A stretch of DNA of 18,964 bases from an uncultured Eubacteriales bacterium (GTDB lineage: Bacteria; Bacillota; Clostridia; Oscillospirales; Butyricicoccaceae), in contig CATJIY010000108.1 of assembly GCA_949740695.1 (NCBI GenBank), positions 1 to 18,964 of the forward strand, written 5' to 3'. Both the position numbers and the translations under genes were made by a program. Shown here piece after piece: positions 6,173-14,694 of this stretch (position 1 is its first letter; every line of letters begins with the position of its first letter). The notes beneath the pieces are model-generated. The model was not told the origin of the DNA. It saw only the letters and a list, made by a program, of their open reading frames with translations, and made no database searches.

Positions 6173-7465
6173 TCAGTTGGCCTTGGCAATGGGCGGCAGT
6201 TCTTCCTCCGTAATTTGCTGAATATCCGCCCCCATACGCCGCAACTTCTCCACAAGATTTTCATAACCGCGCTGGATATAGCCAATTCCCTCAATCTCGG
6301 TGACTCCCTCAGCGGCCAATCCGGCAATTACCAAAGCGGCGCCTGCCCGTAAATCACTGGCCCGCACTGGCGCGCCAGTGAGCTTAGGGACCCCTTCTAC
6401 CACAGCGACCTTGCCATCCACTTGGATATGGGCGCCCATACGTCGAAGCTCATCGGCATAACGGAACCGATTTTCCCAAACCCCCTCGGTAATCACCGAA
6501 GTTCCCTCCGCCATACAGAGAACGGCGGCCAACTGGGGCTGCATATCGGTAGGAAATCCAGGATATGGCAAAGTCTTGACCTGAATCTTTCGGATCGGGC
6601 CTTGACGGGTGATCCGAATGGAATCCCCCTGCTCCTCAATTTCCGCCCCCAGTTCCGCTAACTTGACGGTGATGCAATCCAAATGTTTGGGAATCACATT
6701 TTTTACTACCACGCTGCCGCCGGTAGCCGCCACCGCAGCCAGGTAAGTGCCCGCTTCAATCTGGTCAGGAATAATAGAATACGTTCCCCCGGCCAGAGTA
6801 GATACGCCCCGTATCTTAATCATATCCGTGCCCGCGCCCATGATATCCGCACCCATGGAATTCAAAAAGTTTGCCAAATCCACAATATGCGGTTCTTTAG
6901 CGGCGTTTTCAATCACTGTTTGCCCTTGAGACAGACAAGCCGCCAGCATAATGTTGATCGTGGCGCCAACGCTGGCTACATCCAGATAAACGTTGGACCC
7001 GGTAAGTCCCCCCTGGGTCTGAGCGTAAACAATGCCGTTACGGATATCCATTTTCGCGCCCAAAGCTTCAAAACCCTTCATATGCTGATCAATGGGCCGC
7101 ACACCGCCAAAGTTGCATCCACCGGGCATCGCCACCTCCGCCTGGCCAAACCGGCCCAAAAACGCACCAATTAAATAATAGGAGGCCCGCATCTTCCGGT
7201 TCAAGTCGCTAACCGCCGTCCAACTGCGAAGGCCCCGGCTGTCAATCTCTATCGTTGTGGGATTGAGCACCCGAACTCCAGCTCCCAGCTCCCGCAAAAT
7301 TTCCATCTGAATAATTACGTCGCTGACCATGGGGATATTTTCAATCCGGCAGACTCCGTCTACCAAAATCGCAGCGGGAATGATGGCTACCGCAGCGTTT
7401 TTTGCGCCGCTGACCTCCAGCTCGCCAAAGAGCGGCTTTCCGCCCCGAATCACAAATTTATCCAA
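6173..7465 (-). CDS. murA: UDP-N-acetylglucosamine 1-carboxyvinyltransferase
   Basis: MurA transfers enolpyruvate from phosphoenolpyruvate to UDP-GlcNAc, the first committed step of peptidoglycan synthesis, in the cytoplasm. The 430-residue protein has the two inside-out barrel domains of the EPSP synthase family. K22-N23 in SGAKNAA bind substrate, and C117 in MPGGCNFGG is the catalytic cysteine attacked by fosfomycin. FPTDMQPQ is the conserved C-terminal substrate loop. Between C117 and the next conserved arginine (R123) there is one more residue than I recall for E. coli MurA (C115 to R120). The start codon is TTG, supported by GGGGGAG (7472-7478) six bases upstream and by alignment to the family start. 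A possible promoter lies at 7539-7567 and a terminator follows. The gene sits where walJ would normally follow walI. Confidence 0.96.
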   Translation of the reverse strand: MDKFVIRGGKPLFGELEVSGAKNAAVAIIPAAILVDGVCRIENIPMVSDVIIQMEILRELGAGVRVLNPTTIEIDSRGLRSWTAVSDLNRKMRASYYLIGAFLGRFGQAEVAMPGGCNFGGVRPIDQHMKGFEALGAKMDIRNGIVYAQTQGGLTGSNVYLDVASVGATINIMLAACLSQGQTVIENAAKEPHIVDLANFLNSMGADIMGAGTDMIKIRGVSTLAGGTYSIIPDQIEAGTYLAAVAATGGSVVVKNVIPKHLDCITVKLAELGAEIEEQGDSIRITRQGPIRKIQVKTLPYPGFPTDMQPQLAAVLCMAEGTSVITEGVWENRFRYADELRRMGAHIQVDGKVAVVEGVPKLTGAPVRASDLRAGAALVIAGLAAEGVTEIEGIGYIQRGYENLVEKLRRMGADIQQITEEELPPIAKAN

Positions 7466-7471
7466 AGAAGG

Positions 7472-7478
7472 CTCCCCC
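7472..7478 (-). promoter_or_regulatory. ribosome binding site for the TTG start of murA
   Basis: On the minus strand this reads GGGGGAG, six bases before the TTG at 7463-7465. It supports initiation at the non-ATG codon; no in-frame ATG lies nearby that would preserve the conserved N-terminus. Confidence 0.7.
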
Positions 7479-7538
7479 TTCTGTCCTATTCCGTTCTACG
7501 GCTTCCGCCGCGAAATTTCGTTCAAAAGCCTAAGCTTT

Positions 7539-7567
7539 AGTGTATCACACTTTTTCGGAAATATAAA
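7539..7567 (-). promoter_or_regulatory. possible murA promoter with overlapping palindrome
   Basis: The 161-base gap between walI and murA contains TTTATA (-35, 7562-7567), a 17-base spacer and TACACT (-10, 7539-7544) on the minus strand. Each hexamer matches four of six consensus bases. The -10 lies within a short palindrome AGTGT-GAT-ACACT, which could be an operator or chance. The promoter would give a leader of about 65 bases. Confidence 0.4.
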
Positions 7568-7626
7568 GACATCAAAAACATTTTTGCGGATTTTATGGAT
7601 TTTCACGCAAAGCGGCAGTTTTTTTC

Positions 7627-8421
7627 TTAAAAATTCAGTTGTTTTCCCGTAAGACAGCTAATCAGCAAAGTCCCCTCTTCCGTACTGGCCTCCCACACCG
7701 GCTCCAAAATCAGATTTTGAGCGTCCTGCCCTTGCAGACAGTAACCTGCCCGAAGTCCATAAAGCGGCGTTCCGCCCTGTTCTTCCAGTAGCGCGCATAC
7801 CGCCAGAACCATCTGTGCCCGGCTCATGCTTTGCCCGCTGACAGCTGGCTCCTCCAGCAACAACCACCGGCCCCGCACGCGTAATTGATCGTTTTCCAGG
7901 GTGCATACCAAACGGCTATTAAAAATGGGATAACCCTCTTTACTCTGAATCAATTCCACTCTGCCCTGCTGGCTGTCGGCCTGCGCTTCCTCTATGGGAA
8001 AGCCAGCCTCCCCCAGAAGCCGAATACACCCCTGCGGTTCCAGCTTCTGTTGCCAGCTTACTTGAAGCTCCACCTCGCCTCCACGTCGAAAACTAAGCTC
8101 CCCTGCCGTTGTTCGATAAATAGACACCCCGCCCCCAGGTACCTCAGCCATTGTGTCTACTCCTAACAATCCTGCCGCTGCCCGTCCCTCCAACTGAGGA
8201 CTACGCCGCCCTCGGTAAGCCGGCATAATCTCCGGCATGCGCAAAACCGCCTCCAACGAAATGGAAATCCCCCTGCTTTGAGAAACCGCCACCGCGTCTT
8301 CCGCTGCGCGGTATTGAATTTGACGCCAGTTGATCGCCTGCCGGATCAAATTGCCCGCCAAAAACAAATCTACCGCCAGCAACAGAATCAGCATCCACTT
8401 GCGAACTTTTTCCCATTCCAT
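7627..8421 (-). CDS. walI: WalI/YycI-like regulator of the WalRK system
   Basis: This 264-residue protein has a very short cytoplasmic N-terminus (MEWEKVRK), one transmembrane helix (about residues 9-25, ending VDLFLAGN) and a large extracellular part. The MEW-K start followed by a helix ending in D-L-F-L is characteristic of YycI, and the position directly after walK and walH agrees. In Bacillus, YycH and YycI form a membrane complex that restrains WalK through their transmembrane helices; the same role is inferred here. The start at 8421 is set by GGAGGA (8428-8433), which overlaps the end of walH. The length is close to the roughly 280 residues of Bacillus YycI. The extracellular part is poorly conserved and was not recognised beyond this. 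Confidence 0.82.
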   Translation of the reverse strand: MEWEKVRKWMLILLLAVDLFLAGNLIRQAINWRQIQYRAAEDAVAVSQSRGISISLEAVLRMPEIMPAYRGRRSPQLEGRAAAGLLGVDTMAEVPGGGVSIYRTTAGELSFRRGGEVELQVSWQQKLEPQGCIRLLGEAGFPIEEAQADSQQGRVELIQSKEGYPIFNSRLVCTLENDQLRVRGRWLLLEEPAVSGQSMSRAQMVLAVCALLEEQGGTPLYGLRAGYCLQGQDAQNLILEPVWEASTEEGTLLISCLTGKQLNF

Positions 8422-8423
8422 GG

Positions 8424-9674
8424 TCAGTCCTCCGTCACCCGGCAAACAGCCGGGTGAAAACCATCCGCCCCTTCTAACAGTCGAATCCGCAGCATTGCCC
8501 GGCCGGCCGGCAGCCCGCCCTGGGCCAGCTTTAATGGCAGCAACGATACCGTTTCTCCATCTTCCAGCTGGCGAAGAGAGGCCGCGGCGCTAACAATAGC
8601 GCCATCTTCTACCACAACGGTGGCCCAGTCGCCTTCCGTTTTTTCCAAAAATACGCCGTCCACGCACAAACCAAACCGCAATACCATGGCTTCTCCGTCA
8701 AATCGCAGCTCCTCCAAGCTGGGCTGGCCAGAAGCTCCCAAACCTGTCCACAGCTGGCACACTAAATCATAGACTTTTTGACAGATTTCCGCCCGGCGCT
8801 CCGGCCCTTGAACAGCGGAAAGTTTCAAATCGGAACCATCCGTACTGGAATATATCAAATCGCCATTGGGCGACAGCCGCACTGTACCGCGCCCCTCTAC
8901 ATAAACCCGGCTGCCATCGGCATTGAGATACACCCGGGCCAGATAGGCGTTCATATCAAAAATTGCCTGCACCGTTTGAGGTAGCTCCCCCCGGCTAGCC
9001 AGCTCAGGCGCAGAAACCGCCAGCACTGTCCGCTGTTGCTGAAACAAGGTCAGCACCTGATCCCCTGGCAGCAGAGCAGAATCTTTGGCAAAAACTGCGT
9101 TGCTTTCTCCTTCCCACTGACAAAGCGCAATAAGATTTTCCGCCGAAGCAGCCGTCGCCGCCTGCCAACGGCCCCCCGTTCCATCGGTGAGCAGCAAAAT
9201 CACTTTCTCCTCCCGCAGCACCAGCGCAGCGCCGCTGACTTCCAGTCCATCCCGCAGCACCTCGCCGCCGCTCCAAGCTTGTAGCAAATACAGCGGCACC
9301 GGCGCATGATATTGCACCACTAAAGCTGGATTGGTCAAAAATGCTAGATATACAGATTCCTCCATCGGCTGAGGCGCCCCCGCCGAGCCAAGAGCCTCCT
9401 GGTAAACCGGTTCTATCTGTTGATATAATTGCGTATAATTTTGACTATCTGCCGCGCAGAACAACCCATTTTCCCTTACCAGGACCAACACCTCGGGATA
9501 TGCAATCGGCGTCGACGCCTCAGGCAAGGTAAACGTATCCCCTTCTTCCTCCAACCGCAACAACCGCCGTCCGCCGCTGCTGCCCCGAACACTGGTAAAA
9601 AAGGTAACTGCCAACAACAACAGCATTACCAGTAGCAGCCCCGCCAGCAGCAGATTTTTTAGCCAATCTTTCAT
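8424..9674 (-). CDS. walH: WalH/YycH-like regulator of the WalRK system
   Basis: This 416-residue protein has a single N-terminal transmembrane helix (about residues 6-27, rich in leucine) after MKDWLK and a long extracellular domain made mostly of predicted beta strands. There is no signal-peptidase site that I can point to, so it is probably membrane-anchored. It overlaps the end of walK by four bases (ATGA) and is followed by walI, the exact position of yycH in Bacillus. It is slightly shorter than Bacillus YycH at about 450 residues. Sequence identity to YycH is not obvious by eye; the assignment rests on position, topology and length. It is expected to bind WalK in the membrane together with WalI and tune its activity. 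Confidence 0.72.
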   Translation of the reverse strand: MKDWLKNLLLAGLLLVMLLLLAVTFFTSVRGSSGGRRLLRLEEEGDTFTLPEASTPIAYPEVLVLVRENGLFCAADSQNYTQLYQQIEPVYQEALGSAGAPQPMEESVYLAFLTNPALVVQYHAPVPLYLLQAWSGGEVLRDGLEVSGAALVLREEKVILLLTDGTGGRWQAATAASAENLIALCQWEGESNAVFAKDSALLPGDQVLTLFQQQRTVLAVSAPELASRGELPQTVQAIFDMNAYLARVYLNADGSRVYVEGRGTVRLSPNGDLIYSSTDGSDLKLSAVQGPERRAEICQKVYDLVCQLWTGLGASGQPSLEELRFDGEAMVLRFGLCVDGVFLEKTEGDWATVVVEDGAIVSAAASLRQLEDGETVSLLPLKLAQGGLPAGRAMLRIRLLEGADGFHPAVCRVTED

Positions 9675-11428
9675 GGAAGCTCCTCACCCTTGATCATGGG
9701 CAAATAAAGCGTAACCCGACTGCCCTGTCCATATTCGCTTTCAAACCCAATGGAACCACCATGACTTTCTACAATCTGCTTAGCAATGGCCAGCCCCAGA
9801 CCGGTGCCGCCGCTTTCTCTGCTGCGAGCCTTATCCACCCGGTAAAACCGCTCAAATAAACGAGGCAGATCTTCTTTGGGAACGCCAATACCGGTATCTT
9901 CCACCTGTAAAAAAACCTGATTTCCCTGAACCCCTCCGGTGATCGTTACCTTTCCCTCCGGCTTGTTGTATTTAATGGCGTTGGTCATGATGTTAATTAC
10001 CACCTGCTGGATGCGTTCCGGATCCCCCATCACCCGGGGCATCTGAGCGGGCAGGCGACACTCCAGGGTCAACCGGCGGCTTTTTGCTTCCATTTCCATG
10101 GCCTGAACCGCCTTTTGCCCCAAATCCCGCAGATCCATTTGCTGCATATGCATTTCCATCCGGTTATAGTCCAGCCTAGTCAGAGTCAAAAGATCTTTCA
10201 CAATCCGGGTCATCCGGTCAGCTTCACTGCTGATAACCCCCAAAAAACGCAGTTGGGTTTCCCGATCGATCTCTTCAGCGCTCATCAAGGTTTCGGCATA
10301 GCCGCGCACATTGGTCAAAGGAGTGCGCAGTTCATGGGAAACATTGGCTACAAACTCCCGACGGCTATCGTCCAGCTTACGCTGCTCGGTCACATCATGA
10401 AGCACCGCCATCAATCCCCAGTTACCCCCGCCCAAGCCAATGGGCGCAAAATAAATCTTTAAAAACCGGGGACCGGCCGCAAAGTCAATCTCTATGGACC
10501 GGCCGTCTTGGGCCATGTCCTCCCGGCGCACCTGCACCTGCGGGAAAAGAGCTGAATAAGTCATCTTTTCTTCCAGCTTGCGGCCCAGCATCACCTCGGC
10601 GGCTGGATTGTACTGCAATAAAAATCCCTCGCTATCGAAGGCCACCATACCGTCGGCCATATGCTGGAAAAGCGTGCCCAGCTTGTTTCGCTCCTCCTCC
10701 ACCTGACGAAGCGTATTTTCCAGTTGCGCGCTCATCTCATTGAACGTGCTGCCCAGCACGCCAATTTCGTCATTGGAGCGAATCTCCTCCTGAGAGGTAA
10801 AGTCCCCCGCCGCGATCCGCGCCGCCTGCCCGGTAAGCCGTTCCACGGGATTGGTGATCGTTTTAGATAACAGGAAAGACAAAAAAATCGCCACTACCAA
10901 CCCAAACAAAATTGCCCGAATCAAAATGGTAAACAGGTTCCAGTTCAGCTCCTGCAATTCGCTCTTATCATCCAGCACCCCCACCACGAAAATCACATTA
11001 CCGTCCGGATCTCGTATGGGCAGCGCCACATCAAAATAATCCCCCAGACTTTCAATCTCCTGCCCCACCGCTCCGTTCATCGCAGAAAGGATATTGGGCG
11101 TCAGCACCAGGGAAGCGCCGTAGCTGTCGTCCGAACCAGAAAGATAGCTGCCCGTACGTCCATCCAGCACATAATAGCACCGGTACTCGTCAATCCCCAA
11201 GGGCCCGGCGTATGCGCCGATCATTTCCCGCAAATCGCCGCCCTCCCTGGCATTTTGCTCCAATGTGAGAATGAACTCAGAAGTAAATACCGACGCCATT
11301 TGGCTGTGAAAATCCCGAATATGATAGGAAGTCACCGAGTTTATCAAAAAAGTACCTACCACCGCCATAACCGAAATAATCAGCAACACCAGTACCAGCA
11401 CCAATTTTCTGTGCAGGCTTCGGAACAT
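9671..11428 (-). CDS. walK: WalK-type sensor histidine kinase
   Basis: This 585-residue membrane kinase controls cell-wall turnover through WalR. Domains in order are: transmembrane helix 1 (about 9-30), an extracellular sensor region (about 31-165), transmembrane helix 2 (about 166-188), HAMP (about 188-240), PAS (about 250-345, DGMVAFDSEGFLLQYNP), the phosphoacceptor domain with H365 in NVSHELRTPLTNVRGY, and an ATPase domain with N483 (N box), DTGIG (511-515), RLFERFYRVD (523-532) and GTGLGL (541-546). This is the canonical WalK/VicK layout. GAGGAGGG (11439-11446) lies ten bases before the ATG; an in-frame stop lies shortly upstream, so no earlier start is possible. It follows walR by 94 bases and overlaps walH by four. 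The signal sensed is not visible from sequence. Confidence 0.95.
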   Translation of the reverse strand: MFRSLHRKLVLVLVLLIISVMAVVGTFLINSVTSYHIRDFHSQMASVFTSEFILTLEQNAREGGDLREMIGAYAGPLGIDEYRCYYVLDGRTGSYLSGSDDSYGASLVLTPNILSAMNGAVGQEIESLGDYFDVALPIRDPDGNVIFVVGVLDDKSELQELNWNLFTILIRAILFGLVVAIFLSFLLSKTITNPVERLTGQAARIAAGDFTSQEEIRSNDEIGVLGSTFNEMSAQLENTLRQVEEERNKLGTLFQHMADGMVAFDSEGFLLQYNPAAEVMLGRKLEEKMTYSALFPQVQVRREDMAQDGRSIEIDFAAGPRFLKIYFAPIGLGGGNWGLMAVLHDVTEQRKLDDSRREFVANVSHELRTPLTNVRGYAETLMSAEEIDRETQLRFLGVISSEADRMTRIVKDLLTLTRLDYNRMEMHMQQMDLRDLGQKAVQAMEMEAKSRRLTLECRLPAQMPRVMGDPERIQQVVINIMTNAIKYNKPEGKVTITGGVQGNQVFLQVEDTGIGVPKEDLPRLFERFYRVDKARSRESGGTGLGLAIAKQIVESHGGSIGFESEYGQGSRVTLYLPMIKGEELP

Positions 11429-11522
11429 ATTCGGCTTTCCCTCCTCACGCTTCTAAGGCGTTCTTTGCCCAGACGGCAAAAATCCAAGGTTTCATCCTCG
11501 TCATAACCGCCCATTCCATCGT

Positions 11523-12203
11523 TCATTTTTGCAGGTAATACCCTGCGCCCCGTTTCGTGATGAAAAACTGAGGATTCGCGGGGTCATCTTCCAGCTTTTC
11601 CCGCAGGCGACGCATTGCCACGTCCACCGCCCGCAGGTCGCCATAATATTCATAACCCCAGACCTTTTCCATCAATTCTTCCCGTGAAACTACCCTGCCC
11701 GCCGAGGTAAGAAAATAGCACACCAGATCATATTCCCGTTGGGTCAGCTCCACTGGCGCGTCGTTCCGGCGCACCTCCTGCAAGCCGGTATCCACCGTAT
11801 ACGGACCAAAGGTCATCCGGCTTCCGCCGGGCCGAATCTCCCCGCTTTTCCGCCTAGTATTGGCTCGAATCCGGGCGGTAAGTTCCTTCACAGAAAAAGG
11901 CTTCGTCATATAGTCGTCCGCTCCCGTTTCCAACCCCAGAACTTTGTCCCGTTCCTCCTCCCTTGCTGTGACCATAATCACCGGAACGTCGCTTTCCTGC
12001 CGCAGTTTTTTCAGCAAATCAAAGCCATTCATTCCCGGAAGCATCACATCCAGCAAAATCAGGTCCGCCCAACCGGAAAGGGCTTTTTCCAACCCAGAAA
12101 CGCCATCATAAGCCGCGTCGATTTCAAAGCCATCCCGCTTCAGGTTAAAAGTAATCAGATCCACAATGGTCTGTTCATCCTCAATAATCAGTACTTTGCT
12201 CAT
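11523..12203 (-). CDS. walR: WalR response regulator (OmpR family)
   Basis: This 226-residue DNA-binding regulator is phosphorylated by WalK. The receiver domain (1-115) has the acidic pocket E8-D9, the phosphoacceptor D52 in LILLDVMLPG, T78 and K100. The winged-helix domain (about 130-226) includes ELTQREYDLVCYF, EKVWGYEYYGDLRAVDV and RRLREKLEDDP, and ends GAGYYLQK, close to Bacillus WalR. In Bacillus WalR activates autolysin genes and represses their inhibitors, and is essential. The start at 12203 fits MSKVLIIEDE, the normal receiver opening; GGAGGGG (12206-12212) lies immediately upstream with tight spacing. The frame is open to 12287 inside cinA, but that extension is not family-like. 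Only 43 bases separate it from cinA, so it is probably cotranscribed. Confidence 0.96.
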   Translation of the reverse strand: MSKVLIIEDEQTIVDLITFNLKRDGFEIDAAYDGVSGLEKALSGWADLILLDVMLPGMNGFDLLKKLRQESDVPVIMVTAREEERDKVLGLETGADDYMTKPFSVKELTARIRANTRRKSGEIRPGGSRMTFGPYTVDTGLQEVRRNDAPVELTQREYDLVCYFLTSAGRVVSREELMEKVWGYEYYGDLRAVDVAMRRLREKLEDDPANPQFFITKRGAGYYLQK

Positions 12204-12246
12204 AACCCCTCCGTTTTCTTCTCTCCTCCGTGCCATCGCCTCTTCA

Positions 12247-13479
12247 TTACATCCCCAACACTTCCCGGCGAACCAGATCCAGGGCATGACTGGAAGCCCC
12301 CCGGCGGGTCTGTTCCCGAGAACGGAAATACCGTTGGTCCGGACAGATTACCGTTTCACCACCCTTCCAGCTTAGGCCGATAAATACTGTCCCAACCGGA
12401 TGTTCCTCTGTACCGCCATCCGGTCCGGCATAACCGGTGGTGGAAATTCCCACGTCGGCCCCCGAAATTCTTCTAACGCCCTGAGCCATTTCCAGCGCCG
12501 TCTGGGCGCTAACGGCGGTATATTTTTTCAACGTATCAGCAGATACCCCTAACAGCTTCTGTTTCGCTTCATCACAGTAGGTGATAAAACTGCATCCCAA
12601 CACTTGAGACGCCCCTGGCACATCGGTAAGCCGTTTGGCGATCCATCCTCCGGTACAACTTTCAGCGCAAGCAACTGTCATGCCTCGCTGGCTAAGACCC
12701 CGAACTACCACTTCCTCCAAAGAATTCACATCTACGCCGTATACCGCGCTTCCTAAAATTTCCCGAACCTGATCCACCACCGGGCCGCACCGGGCCAACG
12801 CCTGCTCCTTTGTGTCCGCTCGGGCGGTGATCCGAAGCTCGCACTCTCCCTCTTTGGCATAAGGGGCCATGGTGACGTCTTGCAAGGTATCCATCAGCGG
12901 CTTCACCAGGGTCTCCATAGAGCTTTCCCCAATCCCGAAGATTTTTACATACCGGCTGCCAATCACCCCGCCCCCCAAGGCCTGCAAATAGGGCAACGCC
13001 CGATATTGAAACATGGGCCGGCACTCTCGAGGCGGGCCGGGCAGCATAATTACATGGCAGCCGTCCTGCGCAAAAGCGCAGCCTGGCGCGGTACCCCAGT
13101 CGTTGACCAAAACCGTACAGCCCCGAGGCAGCATGGCCTGCTTTTCGTTATTGGGGGTCATCTTCGGTCCCATTCGCTGGCGCAACCTTTCCAGCTGCTG
13201 CTGATCCATCTCCAATGGCAGGCCAAAAACCGCCGCCACCGTCTCCTTGGTAAGATCATCGGCAGTTGGCCCCAGCCCGCCGGTGGTAATCAAAAGATCA
13301 GCCCGGCCCTTGGCGGTTTCCACCGCCTCCCGCAACCGCTGGGGATTATCCCCCACAACGGTTTCCCAATAGACATTAATGCCCAGCTCGTTCAACCCCT
13401 GAGCCAGAATCTGAGCGTCCAGATTGACGATTTCTCCCAGCAGCAGCTCGGTGCCCACCGCCAACAGCTCACAGTTCAT
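12247..13479 (-). CDS. cinA: CinA-family nicotinamide-nucleotide amidohydrolase
   Basis: This 410-residue protein has the two-domain CinA layout. The N-terminal MoCF/COG1058 domain (about 3-170) contains AVGTELLLGE, TTGGLGPTADD (65-75) and MLPGPPRE (145-152), and in this family hydrolyses ADP-ribose-type compounds. The C-terminal CinA domain (about 253-405) contains the catalytic segment CAESCTGGWIAK (271-282) and TTGYAGPDGG (347-356), and deamidates nicotinamide mononucleotide to nicotinate mononucleotide. Together they recycle pyridine nucleotides. The length is typical of Firmicute CinA. AAGGAAG (13489-13495) and GAGG (13483-13486) precede the ATG. It lies 32 bases after thiI and 43 before walR. 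Elsewhere cinA often sits beside recA or pgsA, so this neighbourhood is less common. Confidence 0.95.
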   Translation of the reverse strand: MNCELLAVGTELLLGEIVNLDAQILAQGLNELGINVYWETVVGDNPQRLREAVETAKGRADLLITTGGLGPTADDLTKETVAAVFGLPLEMDQQQLERLRQRMGPKMTPNNEKQAMLPRGCTVLVNDWGTAPGCAFAQDGCHVIMLPGPPRECRPMFQYRALPYLQALGGGVIGSRYVKIFGIGESSMETLVKPLMDTLQDVTMAPYAKEGECELRITARADTKEQALARCGPVVDQVREILGSAVYGVDVNSLEEVVVRGLSQRGMTVACAESCTGGWIAKRLTDVPGASQVLGCSFITYCDEAKQKLLGVSADTLKKYTAVSAQTALEMAQGVRRISGADVGISTTGYAGPDGGTEEHPVGTVFIGLSWKGGETVICPDQRYFRSREQTRRGASSHALDLVRREVLGM

Positions 13480-13511
13480 TTACCTCGCTTCCTTTCTCTC
13501 CAAAGGAAAAA

Positions 13512-14678
13512 TCAGCCCACAGTAATCCGTTCGACCCCGGCCAGCGCCTCGGCAATCAACCCCTCCACATCCAGCAAGCTCTCCTCCTGCTCTACCCGCT
13601 CCAAAGCGGGCTTGGTCTGAGGATGCTTTGGCGTAAACACCGTACAACAGTCCTCATAAGGCAGGGTGGAAATTTCCATAGTTCCAACCCGCCGGGCGAT
13701 GGCGACGATTTCTTCCTTATCCATGCCGATCACCGGCCGCAACACCGGAAGGCTGCATACCTTGTTGGTAGTATGAATAGCCTGCACAGTCTGACTGGCT
13801 ACTTGGGCCAGGCTTTCCCCAGTAATAAGGCACTGGCAATTTTGGATCTTTGCGGTTTCCTCGGCCAGACGCATCATCATCCGGCGCATCACTAAGGTGA
13901 AATAATCCTCTTTGCACTTGTCTCGAATCTCAGTTTGAATATGGGTAAAGGGAATCACCGTTACGGTCAATTTGCCGCACCAACGGGAAAGCACCTGCGC
14001 CAGATCCAGTACTTTCTGCTTGGCCTCTTGAGAGGTATAGGGGTAACTGAAAAAATGCACCGCGCCCAACTCCAGGCCCCGCTTGGCCATCATCCAGCCG
14101 GCCACTGGGGAGTCGATCCCTCCTGAAAGCAACAACATTCCTCTGCCGGATGTCCCGGTAGGCAATCCCCCCGCCCCAGGAACCGGCCCGCCGCTGACAA
14201 AAGCATAGTCCTCCCGAACCTCTACCCGTACGGTGACCTGAGGATGTTCCATCTGGGGCTGAAGATGGGGATAAAGATCGCTAAGATAGCCGCCCACGTC
14301 CCGGCTGATCTGGGGAGAGGTTAGGGAAAACCGTTTGTCCGCCCGCCGGGTCTCCACTTTATAGGTGCGAACCCCTGTCAACAGATCTTTTAAATACGCT
14401 CCGGCTTTTTCCCGGATATCTCCGATATCTTTTTCGCACACAGCCGCCCGAGACACCGCCACCAAACCAAACACCCTGCGGCAAACCTCTAAAGCAGCGT
14501 CCACCGAAGCGTCTCCCTCCGGTTCCACATAAAAAATTGACTGGCACCCATGCACCCGATATTCCCCTACCTTTTTCAGCCGCCAATAAAGAGTTTTTTG
14601 CAGTCGCTCCTCAAATTTATGACGGTTCAGGCCTTTGAGCACCAGCTCCCCACATTTGCAAAGCAAAATTTCCTTCAT
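13512..14678 (-). CDS. thiI: tRNA 4-thiouridine synthetase ThiI, without rhodanese domain
   Basis: ThiI adenylates uridine 8 of tRNA and inserts sulfur to give 4-thiouridine; it also supports thiamine thiazole synthesis. This 388-residue protein has an N-terminal ferredoxin-like domain, a THUMP domain (about 60-165) that binds tRNA, and a PP-loop ATPase domain with SGGIDSP (185-191). It ends soon after the ATPase domain and lacks the C-terminal rhodanese domain of E. coli ThiI. In such short forms, the sulfur comes from a dedicated cysteine desulfurase, and one is encoded directly upstream. The start at 14678 has GAGG (14688-14691) nine bases before it; an in-frame TTG at 14693 has no ribosome binding site. 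The desulfurase stop lies 16 bases upstream. Confidence 0.95.
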   Translation of the reverse strand: MKEILLCKCGELVLKGLNRHKFEERLQKTLYWRLKKVGEYRVHGCQSIFYVEPEGDASVDAALEVCRRVFGLVAVSRAAVCEKDIGDIREKAGAYLKDLLTGVRTYKVETRRADKRFSLTSPQISRDVGGYLSDLYPHLQPQMEHPQVTVRVEVREDYAFVSGGPVPGAGGLPTGTSGRGMLLLSGGIDSPVAGWMMAKRGLELGAVHFFSYPYTSQEAKQKVLDLAQVLSRWCGKLTVTVIPFTHIQTEIRDKCKEDYFTLVMRRMMMRLAEETAKIQNCQCLITGESLAQVASQTVQAIHTTNKVCSLPVLRPVIGMDKEEIVAIARRVGTMEISTLPYEDCCTVFTPKHPQTKPALERVEQEESLLDVEGLIAEALAGVERITVG

Positions 14679-14694
14679 CGCTTCAAACCTCAAA

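Noticed and set aside
11429..11522. Terminator or small gene between walR and walK (TTTGCC/GGCAAA repeat)
   Set aside because: The six-pair stem has no following T-run on the minus strand and no convincing open frame; the gap looks like plain spacer with the walK ribosome binding site.
12880..13620. 246-codon plus-strand frame opposite cinA
   Set aside because: It lies antisense to conserved CinA motifs, is rich in Q, H and P, and shows no domain.
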